DNA of 27,640 nucleotides, taken from assembly GCA_000969725.1 (NCBI GenBank), contig JXSR01S002584.1. One strand, given 5' to 3'. The DNA comes from Ophiothrix spiculata (taxonomy: Eukaryota > Echinodermata > Ophiuroidea > Amphilepidida > Ophiotrichidae). A program made the position numbers and the translations under genes. Shown piece by piece: positions 9,801 through 21,800 of the stretch (positions are counted from its first letter, which is position 1; the number at the start of each line of letters is the position of its first letter). Under the pieces are notes generated by a model, which made no database searches, was not told the origin of the DNA, and was given only the letters and a program-made list of their open reading frames with translations.

Positions 9801-12800
9801 CAGAGATGGCCTAGTCTCTTGTGCAAAGTTCAGATTTTGATAGCCTCCTGGTTATGTATACCCTTAAGTGTTATGGTTCATCGGCTAATGGGCTCAAATT
9901 AGGGGGATACGCGTTCACTCGAGTCAAGGCAACAATCAACATTGTTTGCAAAATTCAGGTTCAGGTGCACAATAGGGTCAAACCGCACATACTCTACTTA
10001 TGCGAATGGTACAAAGTACAAAGTATAAGTGCAAATTTTCTACAATTGCACATACAACAAGGTCTGATCAATACAAAATAAATAAATAAATAAACCAAAC
10101 AATATCCCTAATTTGAACCCCTGGAATATTTTTGCCAATAGTATCTAAGTTTAAACAGCGACTGGAGTAGAAATTTACCAACATTTTTCTGGTAAAACAG
10201 AGATGGCCTAGTCTCTTGTGCAAAGTTCAGATTTTGATAGCCTCCTGGTTATGTATACCCTTAAGTGTTATGGTTCATCGGCTAATGGGCTCAAATTAGG
10301 GGGATACGCGTTCACTCGAGTCAAGGCAACAATCAACATTGTTTGCAAAATTCAGGTTCAGGTGCACAATAGGGTCAAACCGCACATACTCTACTTATGC
10401 GAATGGTACAAAGTACAAAGTATAAGTGCAAATTTTCTACAATTGCACATACAACAAGGTCTGATCAATACAAAATAAATAAATAAATAAACCAAACAAT
10501 ATCCCTAATTTGAACCCCTTGTCAAGATAAAAAAAATACTATTGAGTCTAATATCTCCTATGTAAATCTATGCTGTGTAACTTTGGATCTTCAGAAGTTA
10601 ATTGCTTGATTCAACTTACAATGATGTGGCGAAGGCCTCTAGCACCCGTGTTATTCTCTACAGCTTTCCTTGCAATCGCTTGTAAACCATCTCTAGTGAT
10701 TGTCAGCTCACACTGAAAGTAAACACAAAACAAAAAATAACATCTATTATTTTGAGTGATTAATATAATACCTTTCCAACATTTTAACTGAGTCTATTGT
10801 TATGTATTACAAAAGAAATGGAGAATGGTATACCAATTAATTTTACATTTTGTGCTGTATCTCAAAAACTATAAAGAATTTTGAGGTGACATTTTGGATT
10901 TATAATCAGAAAAATATGGGCTTTCATTTGGGATCAAAAAATATACTACTTCCGGTTGAGCCCTGGGGATGAGAATGTGATTGGAACCAACACCTTTAAG
11001 TCAAGGGATTTTAAATTCTAACTACTTTTGGTATAAGGTAGGTTAAAAAACTAAATTTGGGCGATTCATACATGGATGGGTCTCTTTCTTTGAAATTGGT
11101 GATGGGCTTGGGAGTGGAGCACTCATCTTTGGTTTTAGTCAAAGTGTGTAGCCCGATTTCGGAGCCAGGGGTCTAAGGAACTGCGAATTGACTCTGAAAA
11201 GGTCTACAGAACTGAAACGACCAAAAAGTAACCTTAAAAAGCTTTCTATTGTACCACCTAAAATAAGGCTAAAGTATTTTATTTATTAAGTTTCCCTACG
11301 TACTGCATCGTTCAACTCGAGTGTAACGCGCACGATCGTTGGCGCTTCACAAGCACTGGAATTACACCAATCACACGCGGTAAATACGTGCGACTTTTAT
11401 GCAAACCACCGTAGCAACAAGCGTCGTTCTCCAAAACCCCGCGAACGGAGAAACTTAATTGTTAAAAATACTTGTCCTGTTGTGCCAAAATAAACAAAAA
11501 ACAGTATAATAGACACACAAGCATCAAGGTCCAGAACAACAAAACCTAGCTAAAGGGTGATATCATCACCCGCAAGGTTGGTTCTCTGCTCAGTGAGTAT
11601 ATTATTAAGGTTGTCATTATTTAAAAAAATTATACTCATCAGTTAATAGACACTTACATCATCCATTGAGAAAAGTGCTTTGAACTGCTGCAGCAAGGCA
11701 TTCTGCGGTTCCGTTAAAACTCGAACCAAGATGTCCTCATTCAACGATGCAAGACTGACATTGACAGGGAACCGGCCACAGAACTCTGGGATAAGTCCAA
11801 ATCGAATCAGGTCCCGTGCTTCTACTTGCTTCAAGAGTTTGTCTTTGTCGTCATTTTCATCTTGCACAGTTTCGCTGTCTGAAAGCGGTGAGGCAGTAGT
11901 AGCATTGTTTGGGGTAGCTTTTCGATCCTTGCTGGTATTGGCAGGAGCTCCAAAGCCAAGGTACTGTAAGAAAAAAACCCAGTTCATCATAAAAATTTAG
12001 TTGAATATTTTTGAGGCAAAAAAATAAATGTGGTGTTACTTCTACAACAAACAAAAAACTTTTACCTATCAATGAAGAAACTGACAATCTTTTGTTAAAA
12101 AATATTCCCTTTTCCCACGTACTCCAGACCAGATCACATTTTCACAATTAATTCCTAAATTATCTATCACAACTTGGAAAGTAAATCAATTCAGTACAAA
12201 TTTAGAAAAGAAGTTTCACAAGGGATATCTTTAGAGCATTTTTTGAGAATATAAAAACTGGTGTTTTGGAAACCAAGTATTTGGAACAAGCATAAATCTT
12301 TTGTCAAAAATCCACATATATTTTTTTAAAGTCATCTAGAATAATTCTAAAGAACTCCAATAGTGTCCAATTGCCTCAGACAAGATTTAGATTGAGACCA
12401 ATTTCATGAAAATCCCGGGGGGACCGCTTGGATACTAAAGTGGTACTCATGCTCGTTAGAGCACCTCAAAATTTGACCCTTAATGGCGTAATTTTTGAGC
12501 AAAAAATACACCCCTAAATGACGCAAGATGATGTAAATTGCACCCCAAATGGCGTAAGGGTAAACGATTGGAATACCCTTTTCTTACTGTGTCGAGTTTA
12601 TTTGTATGCATTTTAATTGATTGGTTTTGAGAATTTGTATTGATGTTTATCTTGTCATATTTATTGTTTGCTATTCTATATGGCTGCATGTAGGATCTAC
12701 TGACAGACTCCTTTTCAGTTCTGGCGGTGGATCCTAGATGCATCTTAAGTATTTGCATTTTTATTCTATTTTGTATATTTGTATTTTCTTATATCCATGT

Positions 12801-15800
12801 GAGATCCACTCTCTGCTTCCTCGAGGTAAATGGTGGGTCTCCATTGTTTCATAAACACTGCTGTTTCTCAACTTGTTGGGAGATGGTTGTGTTGTCTTGT
12901 TTTGAAATGCAAGCGGTCATCTCCATGACTGTCATGGAGATGGTTGATCTGCATTTCTGTGTTTTGAATATTTTCTTTTGGTATTAAATTGTACATTTTG
13001 GTGTGTATATGGTATTTTGTGATATTGAATTTTAATTGTTTCACATATATTTTGTAAATGTATTTTTTTTAAATAATTGTATCTCAGCTGGACTGATTCA
13101 AATGCATTTTTCGTGTACTTTGTGCAATTGATAGCATTATATATTGGTCTATTTATAATATGTTCTCCTTTTTAACTTTTGTGAAGTGCACGGAGGGATT
13201 TGTAATCCATAGTGCGCTATATAAACGCTGTTTTTATTATTATTATTATTACCAAAAATAGGTATTATGTGTACAATTGACATTTTTTCAATCATTTACA
13301 TGCTTATTTTCCCTTGTTTTTATTCATTTTATGCAAAACATGAGAACGATACTCAACTGAGTGACATAAAGTGAAAAGTGACTCTTAGTGGCAGAGGTAG
13401 CTTGAATTTACAAACCTAAATGGCGTAAATTGTGCTAAAAACTACCCCTTTTTACCAAAAACGTAGACGCCACTGGTGGGTCAAAATCAGACCGTTTTAC
13501 GCCACCTTTTATGATGAGCACGAGTACCCATTGCCATCCAGAGCGGTCCCCCGGGTGAAAAACCTTCCCTAAAATCTAGAAATGACTTGAGAAAAAATAA
13601 AAAGAATTTTGTTTGAATAAACCTTGCCCCTGCATTTTTGAGATATGCAACGTATCACTGTATTTTGCTAACAAATTCAAATAAAAAGATAAAAAATCTT
13701 GAACAGGTTTTCCAAAAATACTTACGGTACAATGAATTATTGCATAAAACTATCATTATGACCTGCATTCATTTAAAANNNNNNNNNNNNNNNNNNNNNN
13801 NNNNNNNNNNNNNNNNNNNNNNNNNNNNNNNNNNNNNNNNNNNNNNNNNNNNNNNNNNNNNNNNNNNNNNNNNNNNNNNNNNNNNNNNNNNNNNNNNNNN
13901 NNNNNNNNNNNNNNNNNNNNNNNNNNNNNNNNNNNNNNNNNNNNNNNNNNNNNNNNNNNNNNNNNNNNNNNNNNNNNNNNNNNNNNNNNNNNNNNNNNNN
14001 NNNNNNNNNNNNNNNNNNNATTCAAATAAAAAGATAAAAAATCTTGAACAGGTTTTCCAAAAATACTTACGGTACAATGAATTATTGCATAAAACTATCA
14101 TTATGACCTGCATTCATTTAAAAATATCCAGGCAAAAGTCAGTCAGCCAGGTCAAAAATAAAATAGTGTGGACTTGCCCTTTAATGAAGAAATTAATGGT
14201 TGGTCGGTCGGATCTTTTTCAGTCAGTCTGACATTGTAAGTGAGTTTGATAGTATTAAAATCTAGTCCTTTTCCAAGTTATGATTAATGAAGCTTGAAAT
14301 ACCGGTACCGGGTAGTCAAAGGTGCCACTTATTATAGTTTCTATTCATATCGAACGAAGTGTGTCAACTTGACTGATCTAACTCTACTGGTACCAAGAGG
14401 TACTGGGCACGTGACTGCAATTTCAAAAAAAATAATAAATCTCAAAACAGGTACAAGTTGGTACCATTTGAATTTAAACCATCTAGGAGCTATTTATAAT
14501 ATTCACGTTAAAAAATAAAAGACCTGGGTACGTTCCATTTTAAGAAATGGGTAGGGAATATAAATATTAAAATTTACTGTTAGAACTTTGCTACTTTTTC
14601 TTGATCAAGTACCGTTTTTATTTTACAGGTTTTTTTTTTGATCAACCTAAATCACAGATGGAGGTAAAATAAGGCTTCCTTTTTATATTTTATAGGTGCA
14701 TTATTAGATCATTTTAGTTAGAATCACTTTTTTCTTGTTGACAATAAATAACTATGTACAGAAGTAATTACTTTATGGCAGTAGAAATAAGCATTCTTCC
14801 AAGCGTATAAGTTTGATTTTTATTGTCTTTCAGTTAAAAAAAGAACTACTGATGTACAGTGGCATTATCAGACTCAACTCTTATGATTAAGTAATTTAAA
14901 TTGATTGCAAAAGTTAAAAAAAGTGTGCTCATCTAGAGAGAAACCCGAAAGTCAAAACTGAAATTTGTCCTAATTTCCCAATTTCTTCCCAAATCCCCTC
15001 TTTCTTTTCCATGCATTTTTGCAATGTTTGCATGCATGTGCTTGATGAAATTCAAGAAATAAAAAGGAACTAGATACATGTAAAATTTTGCATTACAGAG
15101 GCATTTGTGTACCAAATCTCTCTTTTCCTTTTATATTTCTTATATATCGTAATGAGAATTCTCTAGCAGGGAAATGGAGGGGGTTAACAAATTTATGTCA
15201 GGTTTTACTTTCAACTCGAAACTTTTTAAGAATCTTTCCATATTTAATCAAGGGGTAGAAATTACAACAAGATATCCCAGAATGGTTCATTTGAAAGGTA
15301 GGGGTGCAGACGTCGCAAAATGTTAGTTGACCGGGGATGACCATATATGCATTTTTCCCTAGCTAGCATATTCCATTATTTTTGAGGCAGGGACCAACAA
15401 TGCTTTAATAATCAAAAAAGGTTTCTAAATACACTGACAATAACTTGTTTTAAACACATCCGTTTATTCCATTTTTGTATGGGATATGCAACTGGTTAAC
15501 TATTCCTATTGTTACTTGATCAGGCACATTCCATTCTTTGAAGAGAAGAGAAAAATAACCTGATCATCTGAAAAACTTTCACTTTTTCTTCAGTATGGCA
15601 AGATTTATATTGGGAAAATTAATCGGTTGTCAAAATTTAGGGATTTGTGTGCAAAGTTAACAAATGGGCCTACAACTAGGGGGGGGGGGGGTTACTGCAA
15701 AATTTGGGCAGGCAAAATACTCTCATGTAAGACTAATTATGCTTCATTGCTAAAAGTCTGGGGTTTTCAAATTGAGGAGGTACTTTAAATAGAAAGAAGT

Positions 15801-18800
15801 TTGTTTGTGAGAATCAGCAGCTAAGTAAAACCCTGGTCACATAACCTTGAAGCGTGGTTACGATGTGTTTACGGCGTTATACCGAGTAGAAACTCTGTGG
15901 ACACGGACCATGGACCGGTGACTGGACAGTGTCCGTGTCGAGACCGGGCGGTGTCTACGAGCCGTAGAGATGCCGAAAGCATGTCGCAACAATTTAACTT
16001 GGGAGTTAAAAAAACTTTTAAAACATTTTAAAGCCTGAAGAAGAGAAGGAAAGGCCTAAAATGGTGTAAAAATGTCCAATAATATGCTGAAAATAAATAA
16101 AACAGCATAAATTTTGATAACAGACGGGCCTGAATTCAGACCCGGGCCTGAAAACTTACATTCCTGTTAGAAAGTGGATTAACTGTAAACAGGGACCCAA
16201 AAGAGCCACATATTCTTCATGTGAAAACATCTGGCAAATTATCATGTTCTTTTAGCAACTGGTGTCTAATAATAGTACACATGGTGCTTTTTTAGGTAGC
16301 GGTGGACAAGTCTACAGGAAATTGAGCCCTGGGAATAAGTAACTGAGCCATACTTGATCACGTTTATTACACTATCCTATTGAAACAAGATATGATCTAT
16401 TTTTTCCCATGATTACGTGCTCCAGCCATTAATTACCACAATACAAAGTTACAACTGAACAACCAAAACATTCACCCCCTAAAAACATCCGTTCAACCAT
16501 AAACACATGTAAAGACAAGACCATTTTTGCGCAGGGATGAATAATAATAACACATTTTGAAAGAAAATGGTATGGTCCGGGGTATTATGTACAGGCTTTA
16601 ATTTGTCACTCCTCCCACACAAATTTTTCAAGCCATGATATTGAACCTAAACACTGGTTATCATATGTGGAAAATTCCAATCACTCACTCAATTAATTTG
16701 CCTGCAATTGCGTCACCAAATTGCTAGCAAAGTTCATTCAGTGCACGAATGCATGCAATTTTTTTAGATTTTCATGCAAATTGTACCTTGTTAATGCATA
16801 CAAAATTGTTGCATGCAAATTTAGCCTAGCTGTGTAAATGTGCGGGCAATTGTATCGCAATTGCATGGAACTTAATGGACAATTTTATTTCACTGCAAAA
16901 TATCTGGCTTGATTACTCTGACCAGGTTTACTGGATGGATAATTTTGAAAAATCCCCAGTATTTTTAAACATAAATCTAATATATCTCGAGCATAATTTT
17001 GTTGCAGAGGGTTTTCCACACTTTACAAATCTGATCACTCACAGGTTTTTTTTCAAACAAATGTGCCCATTTCTGTCCCCTAGTTGCGGAAAAGCTTGAA
17101 GGAACATATAACACCAGGTCTTGACGTTTCAGGTGAGCGAGAGTGATCACTTGCCTTAAAGCTCACCTTGGAAACATTTATTACTTTATTACTCGTCTGG
17201 AAAATGTGCAAGTTTTTTGCAATACATTCTATTGCAGTGTAATTACTCTACCTGCTCACCATATAGGGGAGTGATTTAAAGCTCAACTGTATTTTTCAAA
17301 AGGCACGCACAATTACACACTGATTTAGCATGGAGCTGATGCTGTGCACAGAGCTTGCAGCACCGAGCTCAAGGGAGTGCACAGGGCTCGATCTTGCAAC
17401 CTCGTCTAAAATTATGATAATTAGGTCTGATGAGGATAATGAAATCCCCTAAAATAATGGTTTCAGTGTGTCATGTCATGCTAATTATATTGCAATGACG
17501 CCAACAATAAAGTGTGCAATCTCGACCTCGTTGCCATTTGAAAATTTCCCGAAAAAACGTGACCAGCTGATGAATCCTATTACCTTATTTAGCTTGCAAT
17601 GATACATCTGGATCAGTTTAAAAGAGGTCAACTTTTTTCAAAATGACCAATTGCACGGCAATTGTACTGCTTGCATCACAAATAAGTCGTCACGCAACTG
17701 ACACATTTGTATCAGAGAGGGACAGCCGACTCTTCAATGACCTTTATGAACTGCTACAGAAGAGTTATATCACAGGCTGTTTGTTTGTTACCCTTGGTCA
17801 GGAAAGACAGATAGACTGGCATTGCCCTTTGTGCACCAACCCATAACATATGCTCAGGTTAAAGACCTATTTGAAATATGGCAGTGTGCTCTAGCTTTGC
17901 TGTATGTAATGATGCGCAATGAAGTCATAACAGTTCATTCAAGATATTTTAAGGCCAAGTAACAAAAATAACCAGTTGATCGTGCCCTCCCTCTCCTTTC
18001 CGCACCAATTGTTTTTGTTATTTTTTTTTTAAATCCCCCAAACAAAACAAAAAAATCAACAAAACACTTTTTAATTGGTATTGACAAGTAAAAAGGATTC
18101 CTCACTGCACTTGATTTGTATAAAAATAAAAAAAAATACCATAAAACCATCTTCAAATATGTTATGGTGGCCATCTTGGACATGACGACCATCTTGGAAA
18201 AAATAACAAAATAACAATTTTGGGAAAAGTCCAGACGATCAACTGGTTACTTTTGTTACTTGGCCTAACTCAATGGTTTATCAAGTGATTTTGTTTTTAC
18301 TTGTAAATACAATCCGTAAAAGTCATATGATTAGAAGAATGAAAAGGTTGCATGGTCAAATTGAATTTTCCATACGATGTGTTTAGTCACGTGCAGTAGT
18401 TTACATTGTTAATCATTAATAGTGGAAGGAAATTTGTTGATACTTTGAACGGTTAATATTAATGAATCAAACAAAGAATCTATTTTAGACATCAAAACGG
18501 CAAAATAAACACAGATAATAGTATGTTATACTAAAGCTGATATCAGAATGTCTAGACTTGTGTATGAATGGGGTGTGGATAAGAGTAGGATGGGGTGTGT
18601 GTGTGGGGTTTTGTGCATGGGGTATATGATCAACACACAATCACCATTTTCAGACTTGCTTGTTTCAAAAATGCTTAGAAAGGCCGTGCAAGTACCACCT
18701 TCACCTTCTGTCACTTGTTTCAATTTCATGTTACTTTACATCACAGTTACACAGTAGGCTTAAATGGGTCAATTTTGAATGGTAAAGTCAGGTGAAAAAA

Positions 18801-21800
18801 ATCTGAATTTGGAAAAGCTGCACATCATAAAGTCACACCCAATTATTAACAAATGACAAAAAGGCCAATATCTTATTATAGATCTTTCCCCTCTACTTAT
18901 CCCTAAAAAGTGAATTTGTTTAGTGTTTCCTCATTTTTAACTAATAAAAAGTGAGAAAATATCTTGATGCATTTTCATAAAGATTTCTGGCAAAAACTAT
19001 TCCAAATGCTCGTTCAAAGGTTAGGATCAAAAACATACTGAACTCACTAATGCAGCTACAGTCAAAATGCTGATGCCATAAATATTTCTTGTAAAATTTT
19101 TCTTTCATAAAGTGCATCCTTATATACCCGGTATGTAATTTACTTTTCTATTTTGCAATTTCTAGGGAAAACCCCTTTGTGAATTTGGTGGTTACAATCC
19201 CCGGGGGTCGCTCTTAATGGCAATTGGTACTTGTGCTCATCACAAAAAATGGCGTAAAAGAATCTGATTTTGACCCACCAATGGCGTCTACATTTTTGGA
19301 AAAAAGAGGCAGTTTTTAGCACAATTTACGCCATTAAGTGTTGTAAATTCAAGCTACCTCCGCCACTAAGGGTCACTTTTCAATTTACGACACTCAATTG
19401 ATGATCGTGCTGTACATGTTCTTAAAACAAGAGAAAATAAGCATGAATCTATGTAAATTATCAAAAAACTTCAATTGTATACGTTTTAATGCCTAATTTG
19501 TAAGAAAAAGGTATTGCAATTGTATACTGTTACGCCATTTGGGGTGCACCATTCTGGGGTGTATTTTTCGCTCAGCAATTATGCTAGTAAGGGTCTAATT
19601 TTGAGGTGCCCCCCCCCCCCCGGTTACAATATTCCTAAAAATCATAATAAAACATTGACTGCCACCAGTGAGACGGATCTCTTTTGTCATGTTTACCTAC
19701 GTCTTGGTGACCTACATGTTGGACAGTGCTAGCTCCTTCACGTACTAGCTGCATATCTTATCATTTTACAAACTGACCTTTCAGATAATATTTCAGTACT
19801 ATCATAACAAATAAAGGAAACTAACAGATCAATATTTACATTTGTCATATGGTATAATGGATTCTAGGGTCAGAAAGTCAATAGGAATACAAAAATTTCC
19901 ATTAATGCAAAGATTCATATACACAGTTTCAAGATTCACACGTATATTCTGCAAAAACTTATCGATAATGTACGATAATTTTGAAGAACAATCTAAATTA
20001 TGGATTCTTACAGCCAGGGGTGGTGGAAAAAACATTGCCAAAAGTTGGCTGAAAATGAAAAAAAAAAAGTTAAAATTTTGCCTTGAAAAAATTTTCAAGA
20101 AAAGCAACTCATGTTTTTAAAGGAGAATTCACACCCCTGCAAAGCTTTTTGGCCTAGAACCCGATTTCAAAGTATCTTTTGTTCTTGTTGCAATGTTGCA
20201 AAAAAAATTGAAGTTGTAGCTGTGTTGCTGTGGCATAAAAATTTGATGAAACAGTTTGGTACTTTTTAAATGAAATTGGCTTAAAATTCACAAGTAGTTG
20301 ATTTATTTCAGCAGAGTAATTTAGGTCAAATCAAAAACTTGACCAAGTCCCAGAGGATGATTTAAGCCCTTCCCATAACACACAGCAGCATATCAGTAGA
20401 CCCCGTGGAATGTTAACCAAGGTCACTCCACTACTGCATTCATTTGTATGGTAAACAGTTTGATTTTAGTCTATTTCAAACTGTATTTTGGGAATGAAAA
20501 ACTCTGTCCAATTCAGGTTTGTTTGCATTGATATCAAGCTGTGATTATCCTCTTTCTGAAGGTCCTTTTCATTCACAGTTGGACAAAATAATAAATTTTC
20601 TATAGCAAGTTTTCCATCAGTAGTTTTATCATATAAGTCTATGCAGTTGGTTCACTCAGTGTGCTGTTTATAAGCCGTGGAAATAGCAGTTTGAACTGAA
20701 TGGTGGGGAGGGCTTAAATCACCCTCTGACCAAGTCCCAACAGCTAACCATAATACATGAACCTAAAATCATAATTATATCCCTAGCCCTACCTTGATTT
20801 CAACCCTAGATATAACCTGAAATTTTCACTCTAAAAATGTATTACACTTTTAACCTAAAGTGTACTTGATCCAAACCATGTCTTTGGCTACGATCACATA
20901 GAACTATACTATTCGGGTATACAGGGCACGATTTTACTTGGGAACGCGTATACATAGATTCAATCAAACACATGAATTTGATGCTACCGGGTCACATGAG
21001 AGGGCATTATTCGAAAAAAAAACCCCCAACAACAACAAAAATGAATAGATCGCTGTGCCTGTATAGCATATAGCCTTCGAATAGCTTATAGCGAATACCA
21101 TATACGGTACTTCTATGTGATCACAGCCTTCGACAAACTTAACCCTTTGAACCCTTGCCATTCCATGTGTATCTGTACCGCTGACCCGGGCCAACCCAAA
21201 AGTTAAAAAACACAATATAACACCTAAAAAGACTTTGATTTTAATTTCCCTTGCTTTACTTTTTCATTTTACAGTAGTCTGAATTGTTGCAATAACTAGA
21301 ATTCACAAAAGAGTACTATTTATGTCGACCAACATATTCGACATTTACGTTGTAGTCTATGGGCAAAGCCACATTTGTTGACAATTTGATCAAATTTACG
21401 AAAATATAAGGAATTTTTCACCTCTGTCGAGTAAATAAGAGCAAAATAACCCATCAACCATGGGTTCAAAAAAGCTTCATTGATGTCTTCTGATAAGCAA
21501 GACCATTTAAGATTGTAACTACCCGTGCCTGTTGACATACACTTCAAGTCTCTGACACGTGACCTCAAACCGGCTCATCGGGTATACAGTACATGTACAC
21601 GTAAGCCAGTATATCAGCTTGTCGGGTTCAAAGGCTTAAGACTGTAATAATTTTTGCACTGCCATACCTTTTCTTGTTTCCTCTTCCCCACGATCTTCTC
21701 CAGACCATTGAAAGCTCCAGAAGCAACAAATAAAATATTAGTTGTATCCACCACAGCGTTCTCGCCCTTCAGCTTACTGCGTGTAGCTTTATCCTGGATT

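Larger units (their letters stand above)
6842..10619 (-). other. CLPX intron between exons 7 and 8
   Basis: A 3.8-kb intron with GTAAGT donor and CACACAG acceptor. It holds repeat copies at 6903-8360, a MITE with hairpins at 7450-7775, the TAGTCCAA repeat field, a roughly 98-bp duplication near 9084 and a 397-bp perfect duplication at 9726-10519. The open stretch at 9444-9641 has no recognisable features. Confidence 0.85.
11964..21667 (-). other. Large CLPX intron between exons 5 and 6
   Basis: A 9.7-kb intron with donor GTATGG and acceptor CTTACAG. It contains two copies of the AAATGGCGTAA MITE, a nested LINE-type tail, an assembly gap, and further MITEs at 17953, 20014, 20352 and 20886. 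The stretches 14124-15840, 16000-17950 and 18270-19190 show no gene or firm repeat beyond short homopolymers. A G run lies near 15680, and 16690-16870 is rich in GCATGCAA and CAATTG words. Confidence 0.85.

Noticed and set aside
9821-10478. Two identical 86-codon open frames
   Set aside because: Their identity follows from the 397-bp duplication. There is no homology I recognise, no splice context, and the frame ends in an (AAAT)n tract.
11680-12000. 106-codon plus-strand open frame
   Set aside because: It is antisense to CLPX exon 6, which has clear motifs and splice sites on the minus strand.
13638-14231. 197-codon open frame
   Set aside because: It exists only because unknown bases in the gap are read through; the flanks are duplicated contig ends.
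15680-15690. G run as the end of another CCGGGG-family element
   Set aside because: No matching interior or opposite end is found nearby; it is treated as a simple homopolymer.
19842-20120. Overlapping 92-codon open frames on both strands
   Set aside because: Low-complexity Lys- or Phe-rich translation of AT-rich DNA that includes a short MITE; no family resemblance.
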